The translations under genes were made by a program, and so were the position numbers. This document shows, one piece after another, positions 1-10,226 of a stretch of 64,000 bases of DNA. This DNA is from Purpureocillium takamizusanense (taxonomy: Eukaryota > Ascomycota > Sordariomycetes > Hypocreales > Ophiocordycipitaceae). The notes below the pieces were generated by a model, which made no database searches, had not been told where the DNA came from, and saw only the letters and a program-made list of their open reading frames with translations. Where the stretch lies: NCBI RefSeq assembly GCF_022605165.1, contig NC_063073.1:1488001-1552000 (forward strand), given 5' to 3'. How positions within the stretch are numbered: position 1 is the first letter of the stretch; the number at the start of each line of letters is the position of its first letter.

Positions 1-715
1 CCCGTTGGCCAGCACACATTCGAACTCGACGACGTTGTCGCATCCGAAACCCTGTGGCACCGACCGGTCAGACCCTTGAATCCTCCTTCCCTTTGGTTAC
101 ACCAGATCTCATCGCAGGAGGGGGGTCGCACCAGGATGGGCCACTTACGTATTGGGCTGACAGGTACGACAAGCCGCCTCCGAGCATGAAGCCCGTGACG
201 CCAACATCGCCCAGCCGGCCGCCCACGGCCGTCCTGCCCAGGGGCTCAAGAACCTCGTACACGTCCTCCCATTTGCACCCCGCGCCGACCTCGACCGTCT
301 TGCCGTCGGGGGCGGGGATCGCGTACTGCGAGTTGGGGCGGAACGCAATGAGCACGCCCTGCTTGACGCTCGAGTAGCCCAGGTTGGGATTGTGTCCGCC
401 AGACTTGAGCGCGTACTTGACGGACGGATACGCATTGAGAGTGCGCACGGCAAAGGAGACCTGCTCTGCGTTGGAAGGGAAGAAGGCGCACGCGGGGCGG
501 TTGTCAGCGCTCGCCGCGTTCCAGTAGTCGAACAAGGCCGAGTTGTACGCAGCCGCCTGGGTGATGGTGTCTCCCGCGTTGGGACCGATGGTGTCCCAGA
601 CGAGGTTCTTTGGATATTTGGCTATAAGAGTAGAGCACACGGCTTTGGCGTCAGGAGACACGGCGGCGTCGGCCAGGCTCCAGAGAAGGAGTGTCGAGAG
701 AAGAGGAAGAAGCAT
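1..715 (-). CDS. Secreted FAD-linked oxidoreductase (berberine-bridge-enzyme type), 5' part only
   Basis: Partial gene: the start and first 206 codons are inside, the rest lies beyond the left edge. The exons are 149-715 and <1-51. The intron 52-148 has a GTAAGT donor and CAG acceptor and joins in phase 0, giving Tyr|Gly-Phe-Gly-Cys-Asp-Asn-Val-Val, a junction typical of the FAD_binding_4 fold. The protein opens with a signal peptide (about residues 1-17, Leu-rich, cut after Ala-Asp-Ala). It carries the Lys-Ser-Gly-Gly-His loop whose His108 is the usual covalent FAD attachment site, then a Gly-Arg-Leu-Gly-Asp-Val-Gly segment and a Gly-Gly-Gly-Leu-Ser turn. The second covalent residue (Cys) of bicovalent members is not seen, so mono-covalent FAD binding is likely. 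Such enzymes oxidise sugars, alcohols or secondary metabolites; the substrate cannot be inferred. ATG 715 was chosen because it directly precedes the signal peptide. Confidence 0.88.
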
Positions 716-2531
716 GGCGGTTGGTTCGCGATGCCGCAAGCTCACAGTCGGTGAAGCTCCCGTTCCAAGTCGTCTCAGGGGCCATCCTTTGCTTTTAACA
801 TTCCTTGACTTGGATTGCGCGCCTCACATGCCAACATCGCTCATTTACGGCCCGGCCCTCCCCCATGCCATGCTTTCTTCTCGCCGCTCCTTCGAAATTG
901 CTTTGACAAGCGGCGGGCCGGTCAGCACAGGCACAGTCCAATTCGGCCATTGGGCACCAGACATGCAGCATCATATCGGCCATTGTGAGCGGGTGTGGGA
1001 AGCATCCGAAGCGGAGCCCGACCAAAATAGACAAACGTCGGCGAGCCGCCCCGGTCCTCTTGAACCGCTTTCGGTGCCGTCAGGTTGCAAAACGCAATGA
1101 TCGGAGAGACTAGCGCGAGACAGAAAGCTGGTTGTTCCTTTTGATTCAGGCGTTGCGAAGGTGGTACGTACAGTACTGTACGTATGTAGTACCACGTACA
1201 TACGCGGGCATGCGGGTGACAATGCGAGAGAGAGGTGCTAACTGCACGGGAACTGCGCGATGGCCCACCTCGCTTATGCACGAGAAAGCTAGCGTTCCGC
1301 AGCTCAGGGAGGCCATTGTCCGTTAGTGCTACAGTTCGAGGCAATGCCGCTGGCGCACTGACTGCCGACCCCAATACTAACTAGTTATCTTGCGGAGTTT
1401 GGGCGGGTTCGGTTTAATAAAGTGGCCTTGCTTGGGGGCTGAGATGGAGATTATGTACAACGCGACAGACAGCACAGCGGAGGCGCCTCTGTCGATCCAA
1501 AAGTGCCTCGGCGTACATGTACAGCTGGCTCGGAACGCGACTGAGCCGAAGGGATCCGGGGGCGCGTGAAGGAGGGGGAAAGGGGGGGGAGGGTTCACGC
1601 GGGTTCGGTGCAGTGAACTTGAGTGGCAGGTGAGACGCCGCACAACTTGAAGCCAGAAATACAGGACGTTGTGATCTGAATAGCGAGGATGGATTCTGCG
1701 ACATGGCTTCTCCGTGCTTGGGCTCGGAAAATTGACCATAGCCCTGTCCCTGAGGGTAGGGGGCTTGACATGTACTTGCCCAGAAACAGGCATTTGAACC
1801 CCTGCTGCTGCTGATGTACTTTTTTCTGTTGACGTTTCTTGGGCTTCGGAATCCCTCCACGTCAGAAGTAGGCCGCGGAATCCGGCCGTTTCCTGAGCTT
1901 ATACGGCATCCCTATCCCAACCGTGCCAGTACGTGCACGCAGCGCAACCCTACAAGGTTCAATGCTTGAACGTTCAGTGTTCCATGCATTGTCGATTCGC
2001 CCGCTTCGAGTAGCCGCGGGACCAATTGAGGCGGCTACGTAACTTACAGCGGCAATAAAGGCATGCTATAGCAGCCATAAGATGCATGCTATAGCAGGGG
2101 GCGGGGAGTATCAATCGCGGGGCGGCAGACAATATGCCGTCCCGGCTATTGCACTAGGTAACGTACATATTATCGCAGTTGGTGGGCTACAGCAGCAACT
2201 GATTAACGCCGTCTCGCTTCAGTCGACAGATAGATCTGGCATGCGACTTTACGCATCTGGGTAAACAAAAGGGCAACTTCAACTTGGGAACAACATTACA
2301 CAGACGGCGATCTCGTGGTGCAGCGCTTCACCGGCCCATCTCAAAAGGCCAATCGCATTTCATGGTACGCGCAGCACCCGACAACTTGTATTGACTGGCG
2401 TTGTGGACTAGAGAGGCCGATCACTTTGGTGGCGCCGTATTCCCCGAGATTGCACGCACGGCTTATGCGCTCGGCATCATCAATCTGCATGTGTCCATAT
2501 TTCTCCCTCCCTCCCTCCCTCCCTCCTCACC
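716..2531. other. Intergenic DNA, 1.8 kb, no supported gene
   Basis: Open frames here on both strands show no recognisable motif and no splice-supported extension. The stretch holds the promoter of the FAD-linked oxidase, a strong palindrome at 1161-1195, and a CCCT-rich tract just past the 3' end of the hydrolase gene (about 2507-2526). Confidence 0.7.
1161..1195. repeat. Perfect 20-nt palindrome inside a longer inverted repeat
   Basis: Positions 1165-1184 read TACGTACAGT/ACTGTACGTA, identical to their reverse complement. Flanking GTGGTAC (1161-1167) pairs with GTACCAC (1189-1195). This could extrude as a cruciform or be a binding site for a dimeric regulator. It is followed at 1207-1219 by GGCATGCGGGTGA, which recurs at 14160-14172. 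Confidence 0.75.
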
Positions 2532-3362
2532 TCAGGACTTGTAAAAGTCGAGCAGGTCCTTGTTGACCTCATCGACCTGCATGTTGTGAATGGCGTGCGA
2601 TCCTCCGGGGTACACCTTGAGCTTCCCCTTGGGGAGCAGCTTGGCCGACTTCTCGCCCGCGGCCTTGAACGGCACGACCTGGTCGTCGTCTCCGTGGAGC
2701 ACCAGGACGGGGACGTCGATGCTCTCGAGGTCGCCGGAAAAGTCCGTCTCGGAAAAGTCCTTGATGCTGTCATACGTCGACTTGTAGCTCGACAGCATGC
2801 CCATGCGCCACCAGCTCCGGACGAGACCCTCGCTCCTCTGCACGCCGGGGCGGTTGAAGCCGAAAAAGGGCCCGCTCGGCACGTCGAGGAAGAACTGCGC
2901 GCGGTCCTTGTGCATGGCCGCGCGGAACGAGTCGAACACCGACTTGTCCGTGCCCTCGGGGTTGGCGCCCGTCTTGAGCATCAGCGGCGGCACCGCCCCG
3001 ATGAGCACCGCCTTGTTGACGCGGCCGGTGCCGTGCTTGCCCAGGAAGCGCGCGACCTCGCCCCCGCCGTGCGAGTGCCCGACCATCATGGCGTCCTTGA
3101 CGTTGAGCTTCTCGAACAGCTCCTGCAGGTCGTCGGCGAACGTGTCCATGTTATTGCCCTCCCATGTCTGCGACGAGCGGCCGTGGCCCCGGCGATCGTG
3201 CGCGATGACGCGGAAGCCCTGGTCCGCGAAGAAGACCATCTGGCTCTCGAAGTTGTCGCTGTTCAGCGGCCAGCCGTGGGAGAAGGTGACGACGGGGCCC
3301 TTGGGGTTGCCCCAGTCCTTGTAGAAGAGCTCTGCGCCGTCTCGGAGGGTAATGTACGGCAT
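2532..3362 (-). CDS. Cofactor-free haloperoxidase/arylesterase-type alpha/beta hydrolase
   Basis: A 276-residue intronless protein with a complete alpha/beta-hydrolase fold. The oxyanion region is Phe-Ser-His-Gly-Trp-Pro (28-32). The nucleophile elbow is Gly-His-Ser97-His-Gly-Gly-Gly, the acid lies in His-Gly-Asp-Asp-Asp-Gln (225-227), and the base is His256 in Gly-Gly-Ser-His. The motifs Asp-Arg-Arg-Gly-His-Gly-Arg-Ser and Met-Asp-Thr-Phe-Ala-Asp-Asp-Leu match the non-haem chloroperoxidase family common in soil bacteria, which act as esterases or perhydrolases in vitro. There is no signal peptide, so it is probably cytosolic. The family, the end-to-end length match and the absence of introns make a bacterial origin plausible. 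The elbow has His98 where bacterial members that I recall usually have Thr. Physiological substrate unknown. Confidence 0.92.
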   Translation of the reverse strand: MPYITLRDGAELFYKDWGNPKGPVVTFSHGWPLNSDNFESQMVFFADQGFRVIAHDRRGHGRSSQTWEGNNMDTFADDLQELFEKLNVKDAMMVGHSHGGGEVARFLGKHGTGRVNKAVLIGAVPPLMLKTGANPEGTDKSVFDSFRAAMHKDRAQFFLDVPSGPFFGFNRPGVQRSEGLVRSWWRMGMLSSYKSTYDSIKDFSETDFSGDLESIDVPVLVLHGDDDQVVPFKAAGEKSAKLLPKGKLKVYPGGSHAIHNMQVDEVNKDLLDFYKS

Positions 3363-3703
3363 GGTGACTGCGACGAGGGGAAATAAGAGTACAGTGATAG
3401 ATGGGGTTGCTTGACAGGAGGCGAAATGGACTCCATATCGGCAAGGATTAATACCTCCTGGTGTTTTTGGTATTTTTGTATCAGGCGTCGCCTCGCAAAT
3501 AATACGGGAATCTCGGGAGTCGATCCAGCAAGTCGTCCGACAGGTTTCGGCACTAGCTATAGCAGACTTCCACCTTATATACGGGCTCGCGGACCATCAT
3601 CGCTCCCGGATTCGTTGCTTCACGGAAGCAACCGATGCCGGGGCGAATTCAGTGTTGCCTAGCGCCGCCGTAACCCAAGGCGCGTTGGGCTGTTCAACTT
3701 GAC

Positions 3704-4251
3704 ATGACGAGCCATCGCCAACCGCTCAAACTCTATAAACGGGGCGGCTGCCGCGTTGGCGACCGCAACCCCTTCCACCTCTCGATTGACTTTGTTAATG
3801 ACAAAGTCAGACCGGGGACGGCCCGGAGTCCTCGGGAGAGGCGCCGGGCCCTTCAAGTTTGCAGGCTGGAATGCGCCGGCGTCAACAAGAAGCCCAAGTT
3901 GAGCGGAGCCGACGGTGACGTGCTGTTTGCGACAAGCGCCAAGGCACCGTCACTGAACCCGCTGATAATGCTCATGGCCGTTTTCAAGGGTATGTTCGCG
4001 GTCGTCCCTTCAACAAGGCATTATGACATTGACCTTTTGCAGAGGGTAACGTTTGGGAGGAGCTGTCATGGCACCACGTCATGAGCTGGTTCAGTGACAG
4101 GCACCTTTCCGGAAAGCTTCACATTGCCTTGCTCTGCGACCAGATGGGCTCTTCCCGCGCTCACCTTGGAAACTCGCTCTCAACGCCTTTCTTGTCCAAG
4201 GTGACTGTCTTGCATGAATCGATCATGGTTATAGAAGGGAAATGTACTTGA
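3704..4251 (+). CDS. Small unrecognised protein, two exons
   Basis: Proposed exons are 3704-3989 and 4043-4251, encoding 164 residues. The 53-nt intron has a consensus GTATGT donor, a TTATGACAT/TTGAC branch-like region and a TTTTGCAG acceptor. Splicing restores an open frame that the unspliced frame loses 42 nt into the next exon. Across the junction the protein reads Met-Ala-Val-Phe-Lys|Glu-Gly-Asn-Val-Trp-Glu-Glu-Leu, followed by Trp-His-His-Val-Met-Ser-Trp-Phe, a credible folded composition rich in Trp and His. The N-terminal 60 residues are basic and look less protein-like, so the true start may be later or the gene may be a degraded remnant. I do not recognise the family. Start ATG 3704 is the first in frame. 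Confidence 0.42.
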
Positions 4252-4366
4252 GAATTATATGCGCTATGCGACCGTTTCAGATATACATATGTGCCTTGAA
4301 GTAAACATACTCGTAAAACGCCGGCTGGATTCGCCCCGTGCATGCATGTGCATTTTCATCTCCCTA

Positions 4367-5474
4367 CTAACACTTGCCCCTCGCGTATTCGATGGTGTGA
4401 TTTTGTGAGCACCACACAAACACGCGCGCAATGGGGTCCGACGACTCGAGCCTCTTGGTCAGCTCGCAGCGGTACCCCAGCCAGCCTTGCTTCGTCGAGT
4501 TGGCGCACAGCGACGCGCAGCAGTTGTTGATGTTGGGGACCCAGACGTAGCTGTGCAGGTCGAACTGGAAGTCGTGGCCGCCCTCCTCGGTGAAGATCTC
4601 GGTCGAGCTGCCGGTGAAGTTTTCCCGGGAGAAGCCCTGGAACGCGTGCACGCCGCCCTTGGGCCAGGTCTCGTTGTTGAGGAACCGGACGTCTGGTGTG
4701 GGCGATGCCGAGGGGGTGGCTGATGTCGACGTCGGTGCTGACGATGTCGTCGAAGGCGACGGCGCTGACGATCTGCTCTCTCCATGTGTCAGAAGCACGG
4801 GTTACGAGAGTGGGCTCTTGGGTCCTTGATAAGGGACCTGGGGAAGGGTGGGGAGAAAATAAAACTCACGTAGGCAAGCTGCTCGACGTTGTCACGGGAG
4901 CGGCGTCTGACTTTGACTTGGATGCCACCGCACCGCCGACGCCACCACCGACCGCCGCAGCGACGATGATGATGATGACCACGACGAGTATCAGGAAAGC
5001 CTTGCGGCTCATGCCCAGAATCTTGCCATCCTTGTTCTCGTTGAACTCGCCACCAGTAGCACCACTACCACCCGGCGGCAGCATGGGAGGCGGCGGCCCG
5101 CCCGTGACGCTGCCATGCAGGCTCCCCGGGCTTCCAAAACCACCATGGGACAGGACGGGCTGCAGGCGCTCCGAGTCCGGGGTCCAGGGCACGGCGGTCG
5201 TGGTGGTCCCCGGGCTGGTGATGCTCGTGGCCGTCTCGGGGTACTCGCCCTTGAGCTCGAGCGGCACGACGTACTTGGCGTCGGCGTCCTGGTTGAAGGC
5301 CTCCTTGGCCGTGTCGCCGCTCGGCAGCGGCGGGCGCTCGGCGTCGCGCGTCCACTGGTACTGCCGCTGCCACTCGCCCTCGAGGTTGGAGACGGCCGTC
5401 AGGGGCGACGCCACCTGCGCGACCTCGGGCGCGTCGGCGTCGCGATCCCGCGTGTGGTAGTAAGGGTTCGACAT
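4367..5474 (-). CDS. Single-pass membrane protein with Ser/Thr-rich stalk and Cys-containing outer domain
   Basis: Exons are 4870-5474 and 4367-4772. The 97-nt intron (GTGAGT..GCAG, phase 2) rejoins the frame, giving 336 residues. Residues 1-157 are hydrophilic and Pro/Gly-rich with no signal peptide. A strong transmembrane helix spans about 159-184 (Leu-Ile-Leu-Val-Val-Val then Ile/Val/Ala), preceded by basic residues. A Ser/Thr/Pro-rich stalk follows. The last ~100 residues hold six or seven Cys, including an Asn-Asn-Cys-Cys pair, and four Asn-X-Thr/Ser sites (Asn-Glu-Thr, Asn-Phe-Thr, Asn-Ser-Thr, Asn-His-Thr). I infer a type II orientation with the C-terminus outside. Proteins of this layout are common in filamentous ascomycetes, but I know of no assigned function; a cell-wall or surface role is inference. 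Confidence 0.75.
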
Positions 5475-7468
5475 GCCAGCGACTTTTGATTTTTTTGGGA
5501 TTTATCGAGGCGCGTTTGATCGTCGATATTGCCGTCTGGGCTGGCGGGAAGGCGGGTGGGCGCAGGACCACACAGCTCAGGGTCAGGATTCGGAAGAAGA
5601 AGCAGCGCACGATGAAGATCACTCGAGATGCTCGGGAGTCATGGACTCGTCAAGGAACATCAGCAGGGACCGGACTGTGCGCCGATAAAGCGTGGTGGGC
5701 GGCGGATCTGGACGGCCATGATTGCGGCCCGCGGATCCTTGATTCGGCCGGGCCGTCAAACAATGGCAAGGCTCTCTCTCTCGCCGGCCGAGCGCAGCTA
5801 GCATCGTGGTGTGTGTGCCTGCGTGCCTTGAACCAGGACCATCTCTGCAATTCTCGGGAGGGATTGGGTTGCGGCGAAAAGGTAAGACGGACGAATAAAC
5901 GTGGGCGACCCGTCCGATTTTGGTGCGTGATCGCCAGCCCAGATGGAGTTTAATCCCCCCAAGGAGGGCCAAAGAGGAGGCTGCTGCCCTGGTCCTGGTT
6001 CGCCAGCAGGGACACCATGTAGCTTCATTGGGTGTCTGCTCCCCGGGAGGCCCCAGGGGTTCCCGCATGTGAAGATGGGTCTTAAATCTCACCACTGCAG
6101 CTCAAGCTCTGGCTAGGCATGGATACACGGTCGGGGAGCATACCGTTTGGGGCAGCAGCTCGTCGTCGCCACCGCCTGTTGTTGAAGAGAATGCTTTTTT
6201 CCATAGCCTTGACTGAATTATTCATCGTCGAAACTGCGCGAGGCCATCACGAGATTGACATGAGTGCAAGGCACGTTGTTCGCGTTCTCTTAAACCAGTG
6301 AGCGCTTCGCTATTTACCCACACTGACAAAACATGACCTGGTCCGCAAGCTGCTCCAGTTCCTGGACCTCTTGCTAGTTATGTCCGTTCTTGAGCCGTGG
6401 GACAGTTAGCCGCACGTGGGGGGGGGTGTCAATTCTGCAAGACAAGTTAATTACCAGGCACCAGACGATCTCCCCCCCTGCACGCACTCATGCAAGAAAA
6501 CAGAGCTTGAAAAACTCGGCGTGTCAAGATTGCGCCTTCCCGGCCGGTTCTGGGCAGCCAGAGCAGCACAGCATGACACGCCCAGCAAAAGAACGCCTTG
6601 CGCCAAGCTAAGAGACGGAAGAAATCAATCGCTGGTCGTGCTCTCGCAGAAAGGCAAGGCGCCATGAGCGAGACTCTTTAGCTCTTTGGCCCGAACTATT
6701 CCCAGCGTGTGACGGCCACGAGTACATGATAACTAGTAAGCACTCTAATAAGTCTGGGTCCGGCTCGCCACGCCAACTTGACAGCTAGGTTAGTGGCTGG
6801 CTGCCTTTCTTGGGTGGCAGCTCTCCCCGTCAGAGCTTACTTCATGTTCACAGGGCTGTTTCAACTGGGACCCGTGTCTCCTCAGATGCTCATTTGAGCA
6901 TCAACTCTTGCCAATATCAAGGCTTGATACGAGCGGCGCGCTACATACATTGTAACGTACATGTCCGCAGTCACTCACATGTGAAGCGTTCGACTCTCGG
7001 TCACCATGTAACAACAAGCCATGGCATTTGTAGACAGATGCCGCCCCTACCAGCCGAGGTCGTACACCCGACAGTCGCTTGCGCGTGACGAGACACTGAA
7101 TCGAAAGGAGCTTGGAGCAAGGCCGCCTCGCACACCAACCAGGCCACGCGCGGAGGCCCGCGGCATGACAACAGCCTGCAGCCACCCACCCTCCTCGACT
7201 TCTTCCGGCGCTCGGGGGGAGCAGTTCATCTAAGAATAGATGCCACCCAAGTCAGCCCTGGATAGATCCCGACGACCCACAGTTGCCCGCGCTCCGTGTT
7301 CACCAGCGACCCTTTATGTTCCCCGAAGTCAGAACCAAGCACGCTCGCTTCATGCTGTCATTATGGCATACATCATACGGCTTGCATCATACATCAAGAG
7401 ACTCTTCTCATCCATACCGCAGTCCAATCAACGCCGCTCAGCCCAGTGTGAAAATGAAATGGAGTGTG
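5475..7468. other. Intergenic DNA, 2.0 kb, no supported gene
   Basis: Presumed promoter of the membrane-protein gene (minus) on its left side and 3' flank of the T5orf172 gene on its right. Short open frames on both strands lack motifs, signal peptides or consistent splice extensions. Nothing else was seen. Confidence 0.65.
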
Positions 7469-9547
7469 TCACGGCGTCACACATCTTGGAGCCCTTGCCT
7501 GCTTCAGTCCTGCCTCCGTCACCGCCGTAGCCGTAGTGACCTCGCCGACCCCGTCGCCTAGCCCGGGATCCTCGCCTCTATATCCATCCCTGATATCCTT
7601 CGTCAGGTTCTGAAACCCTTGCTTCGTGACCTTGCTCAAGAAGGCCATGTCCTTGGGTTGGTCGTCCCGCAAGTCCTCCGGCTCCCCGGCCTTGAGTCCG
7701 TCCGGTAGCATCCTCCAGATATACATGGCCCACGATTCCTCCAGGTCCGCCAGACTCGCCGCTCGCTTATCGGGACTGGCTTGCGGCGCTTGCCGCTCCG
7801 CGTCGTCGTCTCCGTGGTGGTGGGTCTTTGCTCCGGACTGCCGCCGTCCCCGAAGCCGTTCGCTCCATACGCTAGGCGTGTCCGCGACGGCTCGCAAGAG
7901 TTGCCCCGTCTTGAAGGCAAGGGAACTTTCCCGGCGCGCTGAGCCCTTGGTCGGAGTCTCTTGGGGACTCGTGGTGGCAGCACTTTCGGCCGCGTCAACA
8001 CCAGCGTGGCCTGCAGCCTCTTCCACAGACACTTCATGTTGAACGTTCGGTTGAGCGTCTGGTTGAGCGTCCGTATGAGCAGCGGCCGGTTGAGAGGTCG
8101 GTTTGGCTTCACCAGTAGAAGAACCAGGGGCGTTGCTCCGACCGCTCACCTCCGCCATCCACTTCCACATCCTATCCGTGTCGAGCTCAACGAGCCCATC
8201 AAGCAGCGCGCGCGCGCGCCGCGAAAGCTCCATCCCGTCGCCCCGCAGCGTGTACGCCGGCAGCCGCACGAACGTCTCCATCAGGAGCACCGCCTCCCGC
8301 ACCTCCCGCACCGAGGACCGGAACCACTCCTGGTGCCCGCCGCCACAGCTCACGCAGTCCCTGACGTGCGCAGCCTGTCGTGCGAGCTTAGCATGCGCCA
8401 GCCGTTCGGCCTTGAAGGCGGCAAAGAAGGGCCTCTCCGTCTCGTACAGCACCTCCGAGTCCTCGCCGTCGCACACTCTGCGCCGCCGCACTTCGGCCGT
8501 GTACGTCGTCCAGCCGATCTTGAACATGCCGCTTTTCGTGCGGTGCCGTAGGATGTAGACGATGCCGACCTGCTTCTGTTTCGGCGTCAGGGCCTTGTCC
8601 ATCTCGAGGTAGACCTTGAGGCCGTCCTTGATGGATCCGCCTGACTGCACGCTCGGCAGGCTCATACCGGCTACTACCATCCTGACCTCGTCAAAGTGAA
8701 GGCGGTTGACCTCGTCGTGGCCGTCGGGCTGCTCGACAGAAGAGGTAGTTTCGGGTGCCTCGTCTGCGGGATCGGGACTCTGGCGGCTTTCCTCGGCGGG
8801 CTCTGGTGCTTCCTCAGCCGGATCAGGGCTTTGGCGAACTTCCTTGGCGGGCTCCTCGGCGGGCTCTTCGCTATCGGGTGTCGTAACGCACGAAGTGTCA
8901 TTGCTGTCATCGATGAAACTGTCAAAGCAATCTGTGTAGTCCAGACTTTCAGTTGAATCGTCCGATATGTATACAAAATGCTCTGAGTCGCCATCGTCCT
9001 GATCCAGTGACTCGGCGAAGTCAAGTATCTCTGGGCCCGCCTCTTCGCTTGGCTCATCCGTTGGGCCGAGGGCCGGGCGCCCAGAAACGGCCTCAGTATC
9101 AGGCAAAGAGTCCACACGACTGCTCCCATGCTCTTCCTCGCGAGCTGCTGCTTGCGTGTCCAAGGCGGCGTCTTCCGCTTGTCTCGCGGCGTTCCACTTT
9201 TGCAGCTTCTCTACAGCTTCGTCCCGATGGTGACGGCCGCAGTGCGTCCGTTTAACAAAGTCGTGGACATTCTCAAAAAACTCTTTGCTGTTGGTGTCAT
9301 GCGACAAGGCTCCGATCTTCTTCAGCAGCTCGATCATATCGTCCTTGTCGCCTTTGGGCGCCGCACGAAGTGTGCATTTCTTATTTGTCGTCTTCGTGTG
9401 CGACCGGCGGCATTGCAGAAACTTGTCTTTTTTCTTCGTGTTCGATCTAAACTCGCGCGAATCCGATGGTAAGAAGAGGTATTCTGCCTCGAGTTGCTTC
9501 TCAATTTCGTCGAAGACGGGATGAGCGAACCCGATGACAGTAGTCAT
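7469..9547 (-). CDS. T5orf172 (GIY-YIG superfamily) domain protein
   Basis: A 692-residue protein from a single exon; ATG 9547 is the first start. The T5orf172/DUF1766 domain begins near residue 328 with Gly-Ile-Val-Tyr-Ile-Leu, followed by Phe-Lys-Ile-Gly-Trp-Thr, the GIY-YIG-like core. It runs to about 415 and includes a Cys-Val-Ser-Cys-Gly-Gly-Gly-His loop and Glu-Trp-Phe. The N-terminal 115 residues hold a Cys/His array (Gln-Cys..., Lys-Lys-Cys-Thr..., His-Cys-Gly-Arg-His-His) seen in other fungal members and possibly zinc-binding. Between them is a long acidic low-complexity segment with tandem Gln-Ser-Pro-Asp-Pro-Ala units (about 230-265). The C-terminal 250 residues are disordered and contain Asp-Ala-Gln-Pro repeats. 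The domain is named for a phage T5 protein and is widespread in fungi, often expanded. Nuclease activity is not established and the biological role is unknown. Confidence 0.85.
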   Translation of the reverse strand: MTTVIGFAHPVFDEIEKQLEAEYLFLPSDSREFRSNTKKKDKFLQCRRSHTKTTNKKCTLRAAPKGDKDDMIELLKKIGALSHDTNSKEFFENVHDFVKRTHCGRHHRDEAVEKLQKWNAARQAEDAALDTQAAAREEEHGSSRVDSLPDTEAVSGRPALGPTDEPSEEAGPEILDFAESLDQDDGDSEHFVYISDDSTESLDYTDCFDSFIDDSNDTSCVTTPDSEEPAEEPAKEVRQSPDPAEEAPEPAEESRQSPDPADEAPETTSSVEQPDGHDEVNRLHFDEVRMVVAGMSLPSVQSGGSIKDGLKVYLEMDKALTPKQKQVGIVYILRHRTKSGMFKIGWTTYTAEVRRRRVCDGEDSEVLYETERPFFAAFKAERLAHAKLARQAAHVRDCVSCGGGHQEWFRSSVREVREAVLLMETFVRLPAYTLRGDGMELSRRARALLDGLVELDTDRMWKWMAEVSGRSNAPGSSTGEAKPTSQPAAAHTDAQPDAQPNVQHEVSVEEAAGHAGVDAAESAATTSPQETPTKGSARRESSLAFKTGQLLRAVADTPSVWSERLRGRRQSGAKTHHHGDDDAERQAPQASPDKRAASLADLEESWAMYIWRMLPDGLKAGEPEDLRDDQPKDMAFLSKVTKQGFQNLTKDIRDGYRGEDPGLGDGVGEVTTATAVTEAGLKQARAPRCVTP

Positions 9548-10226
9548 ATTGAGTTATTGATGCCAGGCATGGCAGCCCGACAGAGCCAAAGCAGTGGTAG
9601 TAGTAGTAGCAGCAGGTAGTGGCTCGTCCGGCGCCCTTTCTCGCTGCCCCTTAAAGTACTAAGGAACCTCAGTGAGACGGGCGGCCTTCCTCCGTGCCTT
9701 TCTGCATAAGCTGTCTCCGCACGGGCAAGGCCGAAAACAGCATATGCAGTTGGTTCAACGTGCATGAAGAATGCCTAGTATGCCTCCCGTAGGGTAGTAT
9801 TCAACAAGGGACAACGAAGCTGGGGGTGGCGCAGGGCGTTCGGGTTGCCTCAATGGCAGTTCATGTTGAGCCAAACCGGTGAGCAAATCCCATGGGAGGC
9901 GGAACAGCTGTCTGCAACATCAGAGAGACTGCCTCTACACTCACCATCCACGCTGAGCCCCCATGACGTCGAAGTGTGCTGATATGCAGTTGTTGTCGTT
10001 CCCGCCCCCACGATAAGCGCCCTCCACGTCCCCTCAGGTCGCATTGACAGAACGGGTGCTGTAGGGTGCAAGTCGCCAGCCATCAGAGCCGAGCGGTCGC
10101 AGTAATTTACATGTAGCGCCATGACAAAATGACGAGGGCTGGGCGAAGCCTGTCCCTCTTTCGTTGTTGTGCAGGTGAGCTGCTACCAACTTAACTTAGA
10201 TACATGTACTATGCACGGTTCGCAGA
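9548..10226. other. Intergenic DNA with no supported gene
   Basis: Holds the promoter of the T5orf172 gene, including a short CTACTACTGC-type trinucleotide run (about 9596-9616, read on the minus strand). A 90-codon minus frame at 9850-10122 starts with ATG but shows no recognisable motif and is not called. Confidence 0.6.
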
